Assembly (NCBI GenBank): GCA_017304655.1
Contig: JAFKLY010000004.1
Location: forward strand, 248,001 to 312,000
Origin: Sphingomonas sp.
Lineage (GTDB): Bacteria; Pseudomonadota; Alphaproteobacteria; Sphingomonadales; Sphingomonadaceae
Direction: 5' to 3'
Length of the DNA: 64,000 bases
The notes below the pieces were generated by a model that saw only the letters and a program-made list of their open reading frames with translations, did not search any database and was not told the origin of the DNA. Below, piece by piece: positions 1 to 10,346 of the stretch. Positions within the stretch are counted from its first letter, which is position 1. Each line of letters starts with the position of its first letter. The translations under genes and the position numbers were made by a program.

Positions 1-2154
1 TCCGCTCCGGCGCAGGCGCTGGAAGGCTTCCTGCGCAAGACCGGCCTCACGCAGGACCAGCTGGAGGATCGCGACGGCATCTGGTTCGCGACAGTCGAAA
101 AGCCCGGCCGCGCAACCACGGAAGTTCTGGCCGAAGTCATCCCCGCCATCGTGCGCGCCTTTCCCTGGCCCAAGTCGATGCGCTGGGGCGATGCCAGTGC
201 CACGACCGAGAGCCTGCGCTGGGTGCGTCCGCTGCAGGGCATTGTCGCGCTGCTCGGCGGCGAGATCGTGCCCTTCGCCATCGAAGGCGTCGGCGCCGGG
301 CGTGAGACGGTCGGCCACCGCTTCCATTCGAGCGGCGAGATCGCCATCGAGAGTGCCGAGACCTATGCCGATCAGCTCCGCGCGGCTTATGTGATCGTCG
401 ACCAGACCGAGCGCGCGAAGATCATCGAGACCCGTGCCGGCGCGCTCGCGCATGAGGCCGGGCTGGAGCTGATCCCGGATGCCGGGCTGGTCGCGGAGAA
501 TGCGGGCCTCACCGAATGGCCGGTGCCGCTGCTTGGCCGGTTCGATCCCGCGTTTCTGGAGGTGCCGCCGGAGGTGATCCAGCTTACGCTGCGCATCAAC
601 CAGAAATATTTCGTGCTGCGCGATGCCGTCGGCAAGCTGGCCAATGCGTTCATCTGCACCGCGAATATCGAGGCGAAGGACGGCGGCAAGGCCATTGTCG
701 AGGGCAATGGCAAGGTGCTCGCCGCCCGTCTCTCCGACGCGCGCTTCTTCTGGGAACAGGACAAGAAGACGGCGCTCGCCGTGCAGGCGCAGAAGCTGGA
801 ACGGATCACCTTTCACGAGAAGCTGGGCACGGTCGCCGACAAGGTCGAGCGCGTTGCAAAGCTGGCACGCTGGCTGGTGGAAGAAGGCATCGTCGGCGCG
901 GATGGACCGTCCAGTGCTCCTGCGGAAGCAGGAGGCCAGGGCGATGGCGCCCAAGCTGGCCCTGGGCTCCTGCGTTCGCAGGAGCACGGTAGAGCACAAC
1001 TGGCCGACCTCGCTGAGCAGGCCGCACGCCTGTGCAAGGCCGATCTCGTGACCGAGATGGTCGGCGAGTTCCCCGAGCTACAGGGCCTGATGGGCGGCTA
1101 TTATGCCCGCGCGGAAGGCCTGCCGGATGCGGTCGCCGACGCGATCCGCGATCATTACAAGCCGGTGGGGCAGGGGGATGATGTGCCCACCGCGCCGGTG
1201 ACGGTGGCAGTAGCGTTGGCCGATAAGCTGGATACGCTGTTTTCATTCTGGTTCCTCGACGAGAAACCGACCGGTTCAAAGGACCCATTCGCACTCAGGC
1301 GTGCCGCCTTAGCGATCATAAGAACGGGGCTCGAAGCGCGCATTCGGCTACCGGTCTCTATGATGATCAAACTTTGCTTGGGAGCTTGGCACACCGACAA
1401 GGGCAGCATGCCGAAATTCTCCGAGGTAGAAAATGAAATCCGCGATTTGCTGAACCCTCAGCATTGGATTCGTATCACTACGCGCCAAGAGTCAATAGTT
1501 CTCGGTGGAGGGCTTGAAAATCGATCCGTTTCAGAGAGGATCCGTTTTAACATACAGCCGTTTGTGGTTCTGGAAGACGTCCGGAACTTTTTCGCCGACC
1601 GCCTCAAGGTCCAGCAGCGCGAAGCTGGTGTCCGCCACGACCTGATCGACGCGGTGTTCGCGCTGGGCGGGGAGGACGATCTCGTCCGCCTGCTCGCCCG
1701 CGTTCATGCGCTTCAGGCGTTCATCGGCACCGATGATGGCGTCAACCTGCTGGCGGGCTACAAGCGCGCGGCGAATATCCTCAAGAAGGAGCAGCCGGCC
1801 GGCGGCAAGGCGCAGAGCGAGGCGGGGGAGGAAGACCCCGGCGTCGCGCTGACCGATCCGCAGGTGGCCGATGCGATGCGCGTGCATGAGAGCTTCACGC
1901 CCGAGCCGGCTGAGGCGGCGCTGATCGCTGCGCTCGATATGGCCGAGCCGCGCGCGGACGCGGCCGTGGCGGCGGAGGATTTTGCCGGGGCCATGGCGGC
2001 GCTGGCGACCCTGCGCGGGCCGATCGACGCCTTCTTCGAGAGCGTGACCGTGAACGATGACGATCCGGCCAAGCGCGCGGCGCGCCTCAATCTGTTGACC
2101 CGCATCCGTGCTGCGGTGCACAAGGTTGCGGACTTTTCAAGAATTGAAGGCTAG
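1..2154 (+). CDS. glyS: Glycyl-tRNA synthetase beta subunit, 5' end outside window
   Basis: Beta chain of the tetrameric glycyl-tRNA synthetase; it supports tRNA binding and charging of tRNA-Gly in the cytoplasm. The frame is open from base 1 (first residues SAPAQALEGFLRKTGL), so the start lies upstream; by family comparison roughly 75-80 residues are missing. Recognisable blocks are FPWPKSMRWG, LRINQKYFVL, MGGYYARAEG and the C-terminal ADRLKVQQREAGVRHDL region. The visible part is 717 codons, so the complete protein would exceed the usual length of about 690-700. Two in-frame insertions explain this: a palindromic repeat at 914-987, and a stretch at about 1265-1600 with lower GC and rare codons (ATA, AGA, AGG, CTA). 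glyQ is presumably just upstream. ppdK follows after 113 bp on the same strand. Confidence 0.97.
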   Translation, partial: SAPAQALEGFLRKTGLTQDQLEDRDGIWFATVEKPGRATTEVLAEVIPAIVRAFPWPKSMRWGDASATTESLRWVRPLQGIVALLGGEIVPFAIEGVGAGRETVGHRFHSSGEIAIESAETYADQLRAAYVIVDQTERAKIIETRAGALAHEAGLELIPDAGLVAENAGLTEWPVPLLGRFDPAFLEVPPEVIQLTLRINQKYFVLRDAVGKLANAFICTANIEAKDGGKAIVEGNGKVLAARLSDARFFWEQDKKTALAVQAQKLERITFHEKLGTVADKVERVAKLARWLVEEGIVGADGPSSAPAEAGGQGDGAQAGPGLLRSQEHGRAQLADLAEQAARLCKADLVTEMVGEFPELQGLMGGYYARAEGLPDAVADAIRDHYKPVGQGDDVPTAPVTVAVALADKLDTLFSFWFLDEKPTGSKDPFALRRAALAIIRTGLEARIRLPVSMMIKLCLGAWHTDKGSMPKFSEVENEIRDLLNPQHWIRITTRQESIVLGGGLENRSVSERIRFNIQPFVVLEDVRNFFADRLKVQQREAGVRHDLIDAVFALGGEDDLVRLLARVHALQAFIGTDDGVNLLAGYKRAANILKKEQPAGGKAQSEAGEEDPGVALTDPQVADAMRVHESFTPEPAEAALIAALDMAEPRADAAVAAEDFAGAMAALATLRGPIDAFFESVTVNDDDPAKRAARLNLLTRIRAAVHKVADFSRIEG
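914..987. repeat. Palindromic double-hairpin repeat inserted in frame in glyS
   Basis: Two 29-nt arms (914-942 and 959-987) are reverse complements at 26 of 29 positions, separated by 16 nt. Each arm also contains its own small hairpin of the type CTCCTGCG-NN-GCAGGAG. I recall similar GC-rich clover-leaf repeats as common between genes in sphingomonads, but here the element lies inside the glyS reading frame without breaking it. It encodes an Ala/Gly/Gln-rich segment. No second copy was seen in this window. Confidence 0.8.
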
Positions 2155-2267
2155 GGGCGGGCGCAGGACTGAAGCAACGACCGTGCGCGCCGCGCGGCCC
2201 TGACGACAGATCATGTCGCGGGGATCGACCGCCGGAGCGCCCAGCATGACAGGGTGGAAGGTTTTCG

Positions 2268-4934
<2,667 letters not shown>

Positions 4935-4955
4935 GGGAACGCAAATACCGTCCGT

Positions 4956-4986
4956 CATGAAGATGACAATTGCTGTCATCTTCATG
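4956..4986. repeat. 13-bp perfect inverted repeat after ppdK
   Basis: Arms 4956-4968 and 4974-4986 pair perfectly around a 5-nt loop (ATTGC). It sits 22 bp past the ppdK stop. The stem is AT-rich and only a weak T-rich stretch follows, so it could be a ppdK terminator, a processing site, or an operator for the downstream PEP-CTERM gene. Confidence 0.5.
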
Positions 4987-5012
4987 TTGTTTGCCGATAG
5001 GCTCGGTAAATT

Positions 5013-5024
5013 GCGGTTAACCGC
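5013..5024. promoter_or_regulatory. Perfect 12-bp palindrome upstream of PEP-CTERM gene
   Basis: GCGGTTAACCGC is a perfect palindrome 63 bp upstream of the PEP-CTERM start codon. Its position fits an operator, but no regulator is identified. A 12-bp palindrome can arise by chance. Confidence 0.3.
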
Positions 5025-5086
5025 GATTGTCACTGGCAGCTCGCCTCGTCAGGGATGTCTCACAGTTTCATGTGGGAGACCTGAAA

Positions 5087-5911
5087 ATGATCGTTCGCCG
5101 TTCCCTCGCTTTGGGGGCCGCTTTGCTTGCCTTCGCCACCGCACCGGCCCAGGCCGCCGTCGTAGCCGACAGTCTGCCGTATATGGGCACGCCCGACTGG
5201 ACTGATGTCCACGGTCTTGGATCGTCCATCATGCTGGAGAACGGCGTCTCGACGCTCACGGCCGGCGGCACAATCATGCCGGTCTATTTTGGCTATGCCA
5301 ATGTGCTGAACAACATGCCCGCATGGGCGCCCAGCAATTATGCGATCGGCAATATGCTGACGCTGACGGCCAAGTTTGCCGCCCTTCCCGGCGGCCCGGC
5401 GGCGACGGACTGGATCGCTGAAATCTACGACAGCATGACGCGCGCGACGATGGTCTTCAATCCCAAGACCTGCGGCGCCGCGGCCTGCGCGCCGGGCGTC
5501 CAGATCACCTTCGGTCAGGTAGGCACGCCGTCTATCGCCACGCAGATGTTCATTCCCATCGATACGAGCCTCTATCAGGACTATGCCATCCTGCTGAAGG
5601 GTGGCTCGGTCTGGTATCAGGTCGGTGATCAGGTCTTTTCCGGCACGGCCCTGTTCAATTCGTCGGCGTCGCCACGCACCGTGCGCGTCGGTGATCTGAC
5701 TTCTGGGTCGGCGATCGGGGTTGGCCAGATGATGATCACCGATGTGGCGTTCGACAATGGTCCGTCGGTTGATCGTCTGGTCGCGCCGGGCACGCCGGTC
5801 GCCGGTGTTCCCGAGCCGGCGACCTGGGCGATGATGATTGGTGGGCTCGGCCTTGTCGGTGCCTCGATGCGCCGCCAGCGCCCCACTCGGGCCGCGCGGG
5901 CAGTCGCCTGA
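5087..5911 (+). CDS. Exported PEP-CTERM sorting domain protein
   Basis: Secreted protein of 274 residues that carries the C-terminal tag recognised by an exosortase (EpsH/XrtA type). It has an N-terminal signal peptide (basic MIVRRS, hydrophobic core, cleavage near AQAA) and a C-terminal VPEPATWAMM motif followed by a hydrophobic helix and an Arg-rich tail, the canonical PEP-CTERM arrangement. The middle is a beta-rich region with no catalytic motif I recognise. The ATG at 5087 is chosen over an in-frame start at 5027 because the signal peptide begins there and GGGAG lies just upstream. The exosortase itself is not in this window. In other bacteria such proteins associate with exopolysaccharide or biofilm; that role is inferred here. 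Confidence 0.9.
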   Translation: MIVRRSLALGAALLAFATAPAQAAVVADSLPYMGTPDWTDVHGLGSSIMLENGVSTLTAGGTIMPVYFGYANVLNNMPAWAPSNYAIGNMLTLTAKFAALPGGPAATDWIAEIYDSMTRATMVFNPKTCGAAACAPGVQITFGQVGTPSIATQMFIPIDTSLYQDYAILLKGGSVWYQVGDQVFSGTALFNSSASPRTVRVGDLTSGSAIGVGQMMITDVAFDNGPSVDRLVAPGTPVAGVPEPATWAMMIGGLGLVGASMRRQRPTRAARAVA

Positions 5912-5921
5912 AAATAGCGGA

Positions 5922-5981
5922 GGGAGAGGCGCAAAAAAGGGGTTGCCATAGGGTGGCCTCGGGACTATCTGCGCCTCTCCC
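5922..5981. repeat. 11-bp inverted repeat flanking the tRNA-Arg promoter
   Basis: GGGAGAGGCGC (5922-5932) and its exact reverse complement (5971-5981) are 38 nt apart. The left arm is 10 bp after the PEP-CTERM stop and is followed by six A residues. The stem may terminate the upstream transcript. The predicted tRNA promoter lies within the loop and the right arm is near the expected start site. Confidence 0.5.
5943..5971 (+). promoter_or_regulatory. Predicted sigma-70 promoter of tRNA-Arg(ACG)
   Basis: A -35 box TTGCCA (5943-5948) and a -10 box TATCTG (5966-5971) are separated by 17 bp. Initiation would fall around 5978, about 33 nt before the mature tRNA. Confidence 0.55.
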
Positions 5982-6010
5982 ACGGCGCCCCGGCGCCGGG
6001 AAACAGGCAA

Positions 6011-6087
6011 GCACCCGTAGCTCAGCTGGATAGAGCATCAGACTACGAATCTGAGGGTCGGACGTTCGAATCGTTCCGGGTGCGCCA
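6011..6087 (+). tRNA. tRNA-Arg (anticodon ACG)
   Basis: The 77-nt sequence folds into a standard cloverleaf. The acceptor arm GCACCCG (6011-6017) pairs with CGGGTGC (6077-6083). The D loop contains AGCTCAGCTGGA, the anticodon loop reads CTACGAA (ACG), the T loop is TTCGAAT, and CCA is encoded. The ACG anticodon would be edited to ICG to read CGU, CGC and CGA codons. Confidence 0.97.
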
Positions 6088-6113
6088 TTTCCCTCATTGC
6101 CAGACGGCTTGAC

Positions 6114-6137
6114 AGGGCGGCCTCTTGAGGCCGCCCT
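6114..6137. terminator. Hairpin between tRNA-Arg and the convergent NTF2-like gene
   Basis: An 11-bp GC-rich stem (6114-6124 with 6127-6137) starts 27 bp after the tRNA and ends 31 bp before the stop of the convergent minus-strand gene. The position between converging genes suggests a bidirectional terminator. No long T-run follows on either side. Confidence 0.55.
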
Positions 6138-6167
6138 TGCCGTATGTGCGCGGGTCGCGCTGACTGA

Positions 6168-6662
6168 TCAGCGCTTGATGATCAGGGAGTCAGGGCGCTT
6201 GCGCGGCACCCACTGCCCTTTGCCCGGGAAGTTCTTCAGCACCTCGCCATCCCAGAGGCGCACGGTGCGGCGATGGAAGCGCCACTTGCCATCCGCGCCC
6301 TTCACAGCGTGATCGTCATACCAGCCGGTGAAGCGCAGCAGATAGGGCGGCTCGCCCTCGCACTCGGTGACGAAGGCGAAGGAGCGCATTTGCACAGAGC
6401 CATCGGACTGGGGCCGATACTGTGTTTGCGTGACATGGTGCTGGCGACCGGGAAATCCGGGGGCGTTGCGATAATGCTCGGCAATCCCGCGAATGCCGTC
6501 ATGCCCTTCCCAGATATCGGGATCGTCGAACACTTCCTCGACCATGCGCGCGTCCGGCGTGAAGCAGGCGACAAGCGCGTCGACATCGCCCGTATCCAGC
6601 GCCCAGCTATAGTCGGCGATCAGATCCTGTAGGCCAAGCCTGTCCTCGATCGGCAATGTCAC
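6168..6662 (-). CDS. NTF2/SnoaL-like family protein
   Basis: Cytoplasmic protein of 164 residues with the NTF2-like cone fold, used by steroid isomerases, SnoaL cyclases and small subunits of ring-hydroxylating dioxygenases. Typical family features are the N-terminal helix motif LQDLIADYSWALDTGDVDAL, then VACFTPDARM, and the late GWYDDHAVKGADGKWRFHRR strand pair. The start is set at GTG 6662 because AGGAGA lies six bases upstream; longer in-frame starts reach back to 6806 but run through the regulatory region. It diverges from a TonB receptor gene across a 206-bp region containing an 18-bp palindrome. Substrate unknown. Confidence 0.85.
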   Translation of the reverse strand: MTLPIEDRLGLQDLIADYSWALDTGDVDALVACFTPDARMVEEVFDDPDIWEGHDGIRGIAEHYRNAPGFPGRQHHVTQTQYRPQSDGSVQMRSFAFVTECEGEPPYLLRFTGWYDDHAVKGADGKWRFHRRTVRLWDGEVLKNFPGKGQWVPRKRPDSLIIKR

Positions 6663-6751
6663 GTGGATTCTCTCCTGTGTGTTCGCCCTGTCCGGGCTGT
6701 TGTGGTGCGGCAGCATGGCGACAATTTGATACAGTTTCAACGATTGCTGCC

Positions 6752-6769
6752 CTGCAACATTTGTTGCAG
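6752..6769. promoter_or_regulatory. 18-bp palindrome in divergent intergenic region
   Basis: CTGCAACA and its exact complement TGTTGCAG are separated by TT. The site lies between two divergent starts (GTG 6662 on minus, ATG 6869 on plus). Its symmetry and position fit a dimeric repressor or activator site controlling one or both genes. The regulator is unknown. Confidence 0.5.
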
Positions 6770-6868
6770 TTCCCAGGCGAACATAGGGCTGCTCGCACCG
6801 GGTCAAAGGCCTTCGAGGGGCCCACGTTGACGACCTTGCCGAACGAAATGCCCAACAGAAAGGGATCG

Positions 6869-9433
6869 ATGTCTAGATTGCGCCAACGTCCGATGCTGCT
6901 CGCCTTCGCATCGCTCTCCGCCATCGGCGCCACGCAGGGTCACGCGCAATCGGCCCCCGTGCCGCAGGCGCAAGATGAGGAAGAGGAAATCGTCGTGACC
7001 GGCGCGCGTGAGCGCGGCGCTGTCATCGGCGACATCAAACCGGTGGAACAGCTTAACGCGGCGGACGTGAGGGCGCTTGGCGTCAGCAGCATCTCGGAAT
7101 TGCTGACTGAGCTCGGCCCGCAAGTGCAGAGCGCGAGCGGCAAGCCGCCCGTGACGTTACTCGAAGGCAAGCGCGTCTCCAGCTTCCGCGAAATTGCCTC
7201 AATTCCAGCGGAGGCGATTGCGCGCGTCGATATCCTGCCCGAGGAAGTCAGCCTGCGTTACGGCTACAGCCCTGACCAGAAGGTCGTGAACATCGTTCTG
7301 CGCCAGCGCTTCCGCGCGTTCAGCACCGAAGTTGACGGGCGCATTCCAAGCGGCGGCGAAGGCAAGTCCCTTGAGCTCGACGGCGGCTTCCTGGGTATCC
7401 GGCGGGGGCATCGCGTCAACATCAGCGCACAATATACGACGCAGGACGGCATCCTCGAGAGCGAGCGCGGCCTCACGCGACCGGAGAGCGTTGCACGCAC
7501 GCTCCGTCCGGCCAGCGAACAACTGACTTTGAATGGCTCCTACAATCGGCCGCTCGATGATAGGACCCAAGCCACGCTGAGTTCCGAAATCGTCACCACC
7601 CGGAGCGAGAGCAATGTCGGACTGACTCTGCCCGCCGTCATCATCCCCGGCGGCACGCCTTATGCCAGCGGAGCGGCGGACAGCAGCTTCTATCCGAACG
7701 CCGCCGGTCTGCCCAAGGCGCTGGACCGTTCATCAAGCACGCAGAGCGGCCAGATCGGCCTGACGCTCAACGCTCAGCGCGAATCCGGGCAGTGGACGTT
7801 GGCTGGGACCTACAGCCGGCAGGATGTCCGCGGAATCACGGGGCAGCCCTATGATCTGACGGCCTATGCAGCCGCAGTGGCGCGAGGCGATGCCACCGCC
7901 AACCCCGCCCAGGACATCCAACCCATGTTCCTCGTGGCCCGTCCGGCCGACGAGACGCAGAGCCGGACCGATACCGGCAATCTCGACCTTCTCTATAATC
8001 GCACGCTCTTTTCCCTGCCGGCCGGCATGGTTGCGGCGACCGCAAAGATCAGTGGTTCCACAATGGAACTCGAAAGCAGCCTGGAGCGCAATTTCGTCGT
8101 GACGAGCCGGCGTTTGTCGCGCCAGGGGGCTAGCGGTTCTCTGAGCCTTGATTTCCCCTTGACCAGCGCCAGCAGTGCGATCGGACGCCTGTCGGCCAAC
8201 GCCAATGGGGGCCTTGACCATTATTCCGATGTGGGCACGCTGAGAAGCTTTGGCTTCGGCTTCAATTGGGCGCCTCACAAAGGCATCGCGTTCACCGGCA
8301 ATTACCGCGATGAGGAAAGCGCGCCGACGCCCTCCCAGCTCGGCGATCCGCGCGTGGTCACGCCGTTCGTGCCGGTGTTCGACTATGTTCGCGGCGAGAC
8401 GGCGCTGGTGACGACGATCAGCGGCGGTAATTCCGCGCTGGCCAATGCACGCGCCCGCAATTTCCGCCTGGGTGCGGTTTTGACTCCGCTGCAGGATCCG
8501 AGCGTTTCGATCAGCCTGGATTACAGCCACCGTTCGACCACTGGCGGGATTGCGAATTTTCCCGGTATCACCGCCGATACGGCGGCGGCTTTCCCCGGAC
8601 GCTTCATTCGAGACAGCAACGGTCGATTGACCGAGGTCGATCTGCGGCCGATCAACATCACCTCGCAGAAGCGGGATGCGTTGCGCTGGGGGATTAACTT
8701 CAGCAAGCGTCTGAAGACGCCGCAGAGCCAGATCGACGCGATGCGAGCCGCTTTCCAGCGCCGCTTCCCGAATGGCGTGCCGGGCAGACCGGACGGTCAG
8801 CAAGGTGAGCCGCCCGCGCCTGCGCCGCCGGGTTCGGCCGGGGCAACGCCTCCGCCGCCGGGCGGGGCGGTCGGGCCTCCGGGTGATGGTCCACCGCGCG
8901 GATTTGGCGGGCCACGCGCCTTTGGTGGAGGCGGTGGCGGAGGCGGCGGTCGGATCAATTTCGCCGTCTATCATGAGTGGGTCTTCACCAATACGACCCA
9001 GCTTGCCTCGACTTTGCCGACCCTCGATCTTCTTGACGGGGACACGCTGGGCAATGGCGCAGGACCGTCGCGTCACTCGATCGAGGTACAGGCCGGAGTC
9101 AGTCAGAGCGGCTATGGTCTGCGGCTCACCGGAAACTGGAAGAGCGCGACGCACATCAACGGGATAGTCGGCGTGCCCTCCAGCCAACTCCGCTTCGGCG
9201 ATCTGGCGACCGTGAACCTGCGCCTCTTCGCCAATCTTACGCAGATGCCCAAGCTGATCGAGAAGATGCCGCTCCTGCGCGGCGTGCGGGTCCAGCTCGG
9301 CGTCGACAATCTGTTCAACGTCCGCCAGCGGGTGACGGATGGTAATGGCGCGGTGCCATTCGCTTACCAGCCGGCCTTTATCGATCCGCTCGGGCGCGTA
9401 ATCCGGATCAGCATCCGCAAGCTGATGTTCTGA
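6869..9433 (+). CDS. TonB-dependent receptor with Gly/Pro-rich insertion
   Basis: Outer-membrane transporter of 854 residues, energised by TonB, for import of an unknown nutrient. It has a signal peptide (cleavage near HAQS), a TonB-box-like segment EEIVVTGARERG, a plug domain with a short 'SISELLTEL' helix, and a C-terminal beta-barrel ending in LGRVIRISIRKLMF with a terminal aromatic residue. At 8776-8955 it contains a low-complexity segment rich in Pro and Gly, including nine consecutive glycines, followed by RINFAVYHEW. The ATG at 6869 has AAAGGG upstream; an alternative ATG is at 6848. It is divergent from the NTF2-like gene and 10 bp from the convergent nitrilase gene. Confidence 0.93.
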   Translation: MSRLRQRPMLLAFASLSAIGATQGHAQSAPVPQAQDEEEEIVVTGARERGAVIGDIKPVEQLNAADVRALGVSSISELLTELGPQVQSASGKPPVTLLEGKRVSSFREIASIPAEAIARVDILPEEVSLRYGYSPDQKVVNIVLRQRFRAFSTEVDGRIPSGGEGKSLELDGGFLGIRRGHRVNISAQYTTQDGILESERGLTRPESVARTLRPASEQLTLNGSYNRPLDDRTQATLSSEIVTTRSESNVGLTLPAVIIPGGTPYASGAADSSFYPNAAGLPKALDRSSSTQSGQIGLTLNAQRESGQWTLAGTYSRQDVRGITGQPYDLTAYAAAVARGDATANPAQDIQPMFLVARPADETQSRTDTGNLDLLYNRTLFSLPAGMVAATAKISGSTMELESSLERNFVVTSRRLSRQGASGSLSLDFPLTSASSAIGRLSANANGGLDHYSDVGTLRSFGFGFNWAPHKGIAFTGNYRDEESAPTPSQLGDPRVVTPFVPVFDYVRGETALVTTISGGNSALANARARNFRLGAVLTPLQDPSVSISLDYSHRSTTGGIANFPGITADTAAAFPGRFIRDSNGRLTEVDLRPINITSQKRDALRWGINFSKRLKTPQSQIDAMRAAFQRRFPNGVPGRPDGQQGEPPAPAPPGSAGATPPPPGGAVGPPGDGPPRGFGGPRAFGGGGGGGGGRINFAVYHEWVFTNTTQLASTLPTLDLLDGDTLGNGAGPSRHSIEVQAGVSQSGYGLRLTGNWKSATHINGIVGVPSSQLRFGDLATVNLRLFANLTQMPKLIEKMPLLRGVRVQLGVDNLFNVRQRVTDGNGAVPFAYQPAFIDPLGRVIRISIRKLMF

Positions 9434-9443
9434 CCTGAGAGGC

Positions 9444-10346
9444 TCAGTCGAGCGCGACGATCTCGCAGCCCAGAGGGGCTGAGGTCGCGCCGGCGAGCTG
9501 CTCGGGCCAGTGCCGGAACGGGCGCACGGCGCCAGCCTCTCGCCACCGGGCGACGCGGGCGGGATCGACCGTGCCATAGACCCATTGTCCCGCGCCAAGC
9601 TCGCCGAGCGCCAGGATGCCGTCATCCGGCGCATCGCCATCAGGCGGGGCGAACAGGCCGGCGGCGCCATAATTCTCGTCCAGAACCGGCGACCAGGGCG
9701 CGATGCCGACGGTGGGCGCTTGCGCGACGAAGCACTGACCCTCAAGTGCCCGCGCCTGCGCGCCGATCCGAACGCGCCAATAGCCCTGCATCGTATCCGT
9801 GCAGGACGGCGCGAGAATGAGGGCCGCGCCCGCTTCCGCCTGCGCGCGCGCGATCAGCGGGAACTCGACATCATAGCAGATGGATATGCCGATCGGCCCC
9901 AGCGTGGTGCGGAACAGGCGGATGGTGTCGCCCCCATCGATCATCCAGCGCTCCCGCTCGAAGCGCGTCATCACGATCTTGTCCTGGATGCCGATGCTCC
10001 CTTTCGGCGTGAACAGGCGCGCGCGGTTGACCACCCGGCCATCGGACAGGGGGCAGGGCAGGCTGGCAGCGAGGATATGAACGCCATGGGCCTGCGCCAG
10101 CGCCTTGTGGTGCGCGTCGATCCGGTCGATCAGGCCGGCAACGAACCGCAGCGATCCTTGCAGATCGCCCATGCTGGCAGGATCGAGCGAGGCGAGGTCC
10201 ATCGCGCCATATTCCGGAAAGACCAGCAACTGCGCACCGTGCCCCGCCGCATCGCCGACCCAGCGGGCGATCCGCGCTTCCCATTGCGCGAAACTATCGA
10301 GCCGCTCGATCCGATATTGGGCGAGGGCAAGCGTGAAGGCACTCAC
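9444..10346 (-). CDS. Carbon-nitrogen hydrolase (nitrilase superfamily)
   Basis: Hydrolyses a C-N bond of an amide or nitrile; substrate not predictable. It has 300 residues with the catalytic triad of the superfamily: Glu45 in VFPEYGAMD, Lys123 in QDKIVMTRFERE and Cys157 in SICYDVEFP. It is the last gene of a three-gene minus-strand operon (SnoaL-like, GNAT, hydrolase) in which each start overlaps the previous stop by 4 bp, so the three are almost certainly translated together. Confidence 0.93.
   Translation of the reverse strand: MSAFTLALAQYRIERLDSFAQWEARIARWVGDAAGHGAQLLVFPEYGAMDLASLDPASMGDLQGSLRFVAGLIDRIDAHHKALAQAHGVHILAASLPCPLSDGRVVNRARLFTPKGSIGIQDKIVMTRFERERWMIDGGDTIRLFRTTLGPIGISICYDVEFPLIARAQAEAGAALILAPSCTDTMQGYWRVRIGAQARALEGQCFVAQAPTVGIAPWSPVLDENYGAAGLFAPPDGDAPDDGILALGELGAGQWVYGTVDPARVARWREAGAVRPFRHWPEQLAGATSAPLGCEIVALD

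Noticed and set aside
7733..9745. 670-residue open frame on the minus strand across the TonB receptor gene
   Set aside because: Antisense to a clear receptor gene and running into the nitrilase gene in another frame; no recognisable domain.
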